From Clostridia bacterium (GTDB lineage Bacteria > Bacillota_A > Clostridia > Peptostreptococcales > Anaerovoracaceae), in assembly GCA_024403175.1 (NCBI GenBank), contig JAKSSI010000088.1, forward strand, positions 1 through 6,099: a DNA stretch of 6,099 nucleotides, given 5' to 3'. Below the pieces are notes generated by a model that was not told the origin of the DNA, made no database searches, and saw only the letters and a program-made list of their open reading frames with translations. Each line of letters starts with the position of its first letter. Within the stretch, counting starts at the first letter, position 1. Of this stretch, positions 6,092 through 6,099 are shown one piece after another. A program made the translations under genes and the position numbers.

Positions 6092-6099
6092 CCAAACAA
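6064..6099 (+). other. Probable continuation of the second CoA-transferase in a shifted frame
   Basis: Read from 6064, the bases give NSVSYHYLLAKQ without a stop to the window edge. In the neighbouring paralog, the residues after GKGDYIEA are SMQDALVAHGRSAYEK. The shifted frame aligns best with the part starting at the D of SMQDA (a His falls opposite His), as if Met-Gln plus one base were lost, which would be a 7-base gap. The stretch is short, so the match is suggestive only. Confidence 0.5.

Overview
The window looks chromosomal, from a moderately AT-rich Bacillota, most likely an anaerobic member of Clostridia. The evidence is the gene order prolyl-tRNA synthetase, cysteinyl-tRNA synthetase, RlmB-type rRNA methyltransferase, SigH-like sigma factor. 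It is a variant of the cysS-rlmB-sigH neighbourhood known from Bacillus and Clostridia. AGA-dominated arginine codons and good Shine-Dalgarno sites at several genes also fit. The family or genus cannot be fixed from this sequence.

All seven genes lie on the + strand and are packed head to tail. In order they are: proS (3' part only, from the left edge), cysS, rlmB, a short SigH-like sigma factor, a DUF445 membrane protein, and two family III (CaiB/BaiF-type) CoA-transferases, the second of which runs into the right edge. Spacings are +3, +29, -8, -1, +19 and +12 bases. No gap is long enough for a normal promoter plus terminator, so the cluster is probably one transcription unit, although a promoter inside a coding region cannot be excluded. 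No RNA gene, insertion sequence, CRISPR array or clear terminator was seen, and no stretch over 30 bases lacks a gene.

Positions 1-3586 hold information-processing genes: charging of tRNA-Pro and tRNA-Cys, 23S rRNA 2'-O-methylation and transcription initiation. The sigma gene overlaps rlmB, and the DUF445 gene overlaps the sigma gene through a TAATG stop/start, so these three are probably translationally coupled. From 4334 the content changes to acyl-CoA metabolism: two clearly diverged CoA-transferases, each with the strongest ribosome binding site of the window. The pair resembles arrangements in which two family III proteins act on related substrates or form one two-subunit enzyme; the substrate cannot be read from the sequence.

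The points most worth a second look are: (i) the second CoA-transferase frame breaks near 6064 and continues in another frame to the window edge; (ii) the sigma factor is unusually short and its locus lacks the mrnC and yacP/rae1 genes found in Bacillus; (iii) the paired CoA-transferases sit directly behind a translation/sigma operon; (iv) RlmB carries a long charged N-terminal extension. No clearly new multi-gene system is evident; the window is mostly conserved core genes.
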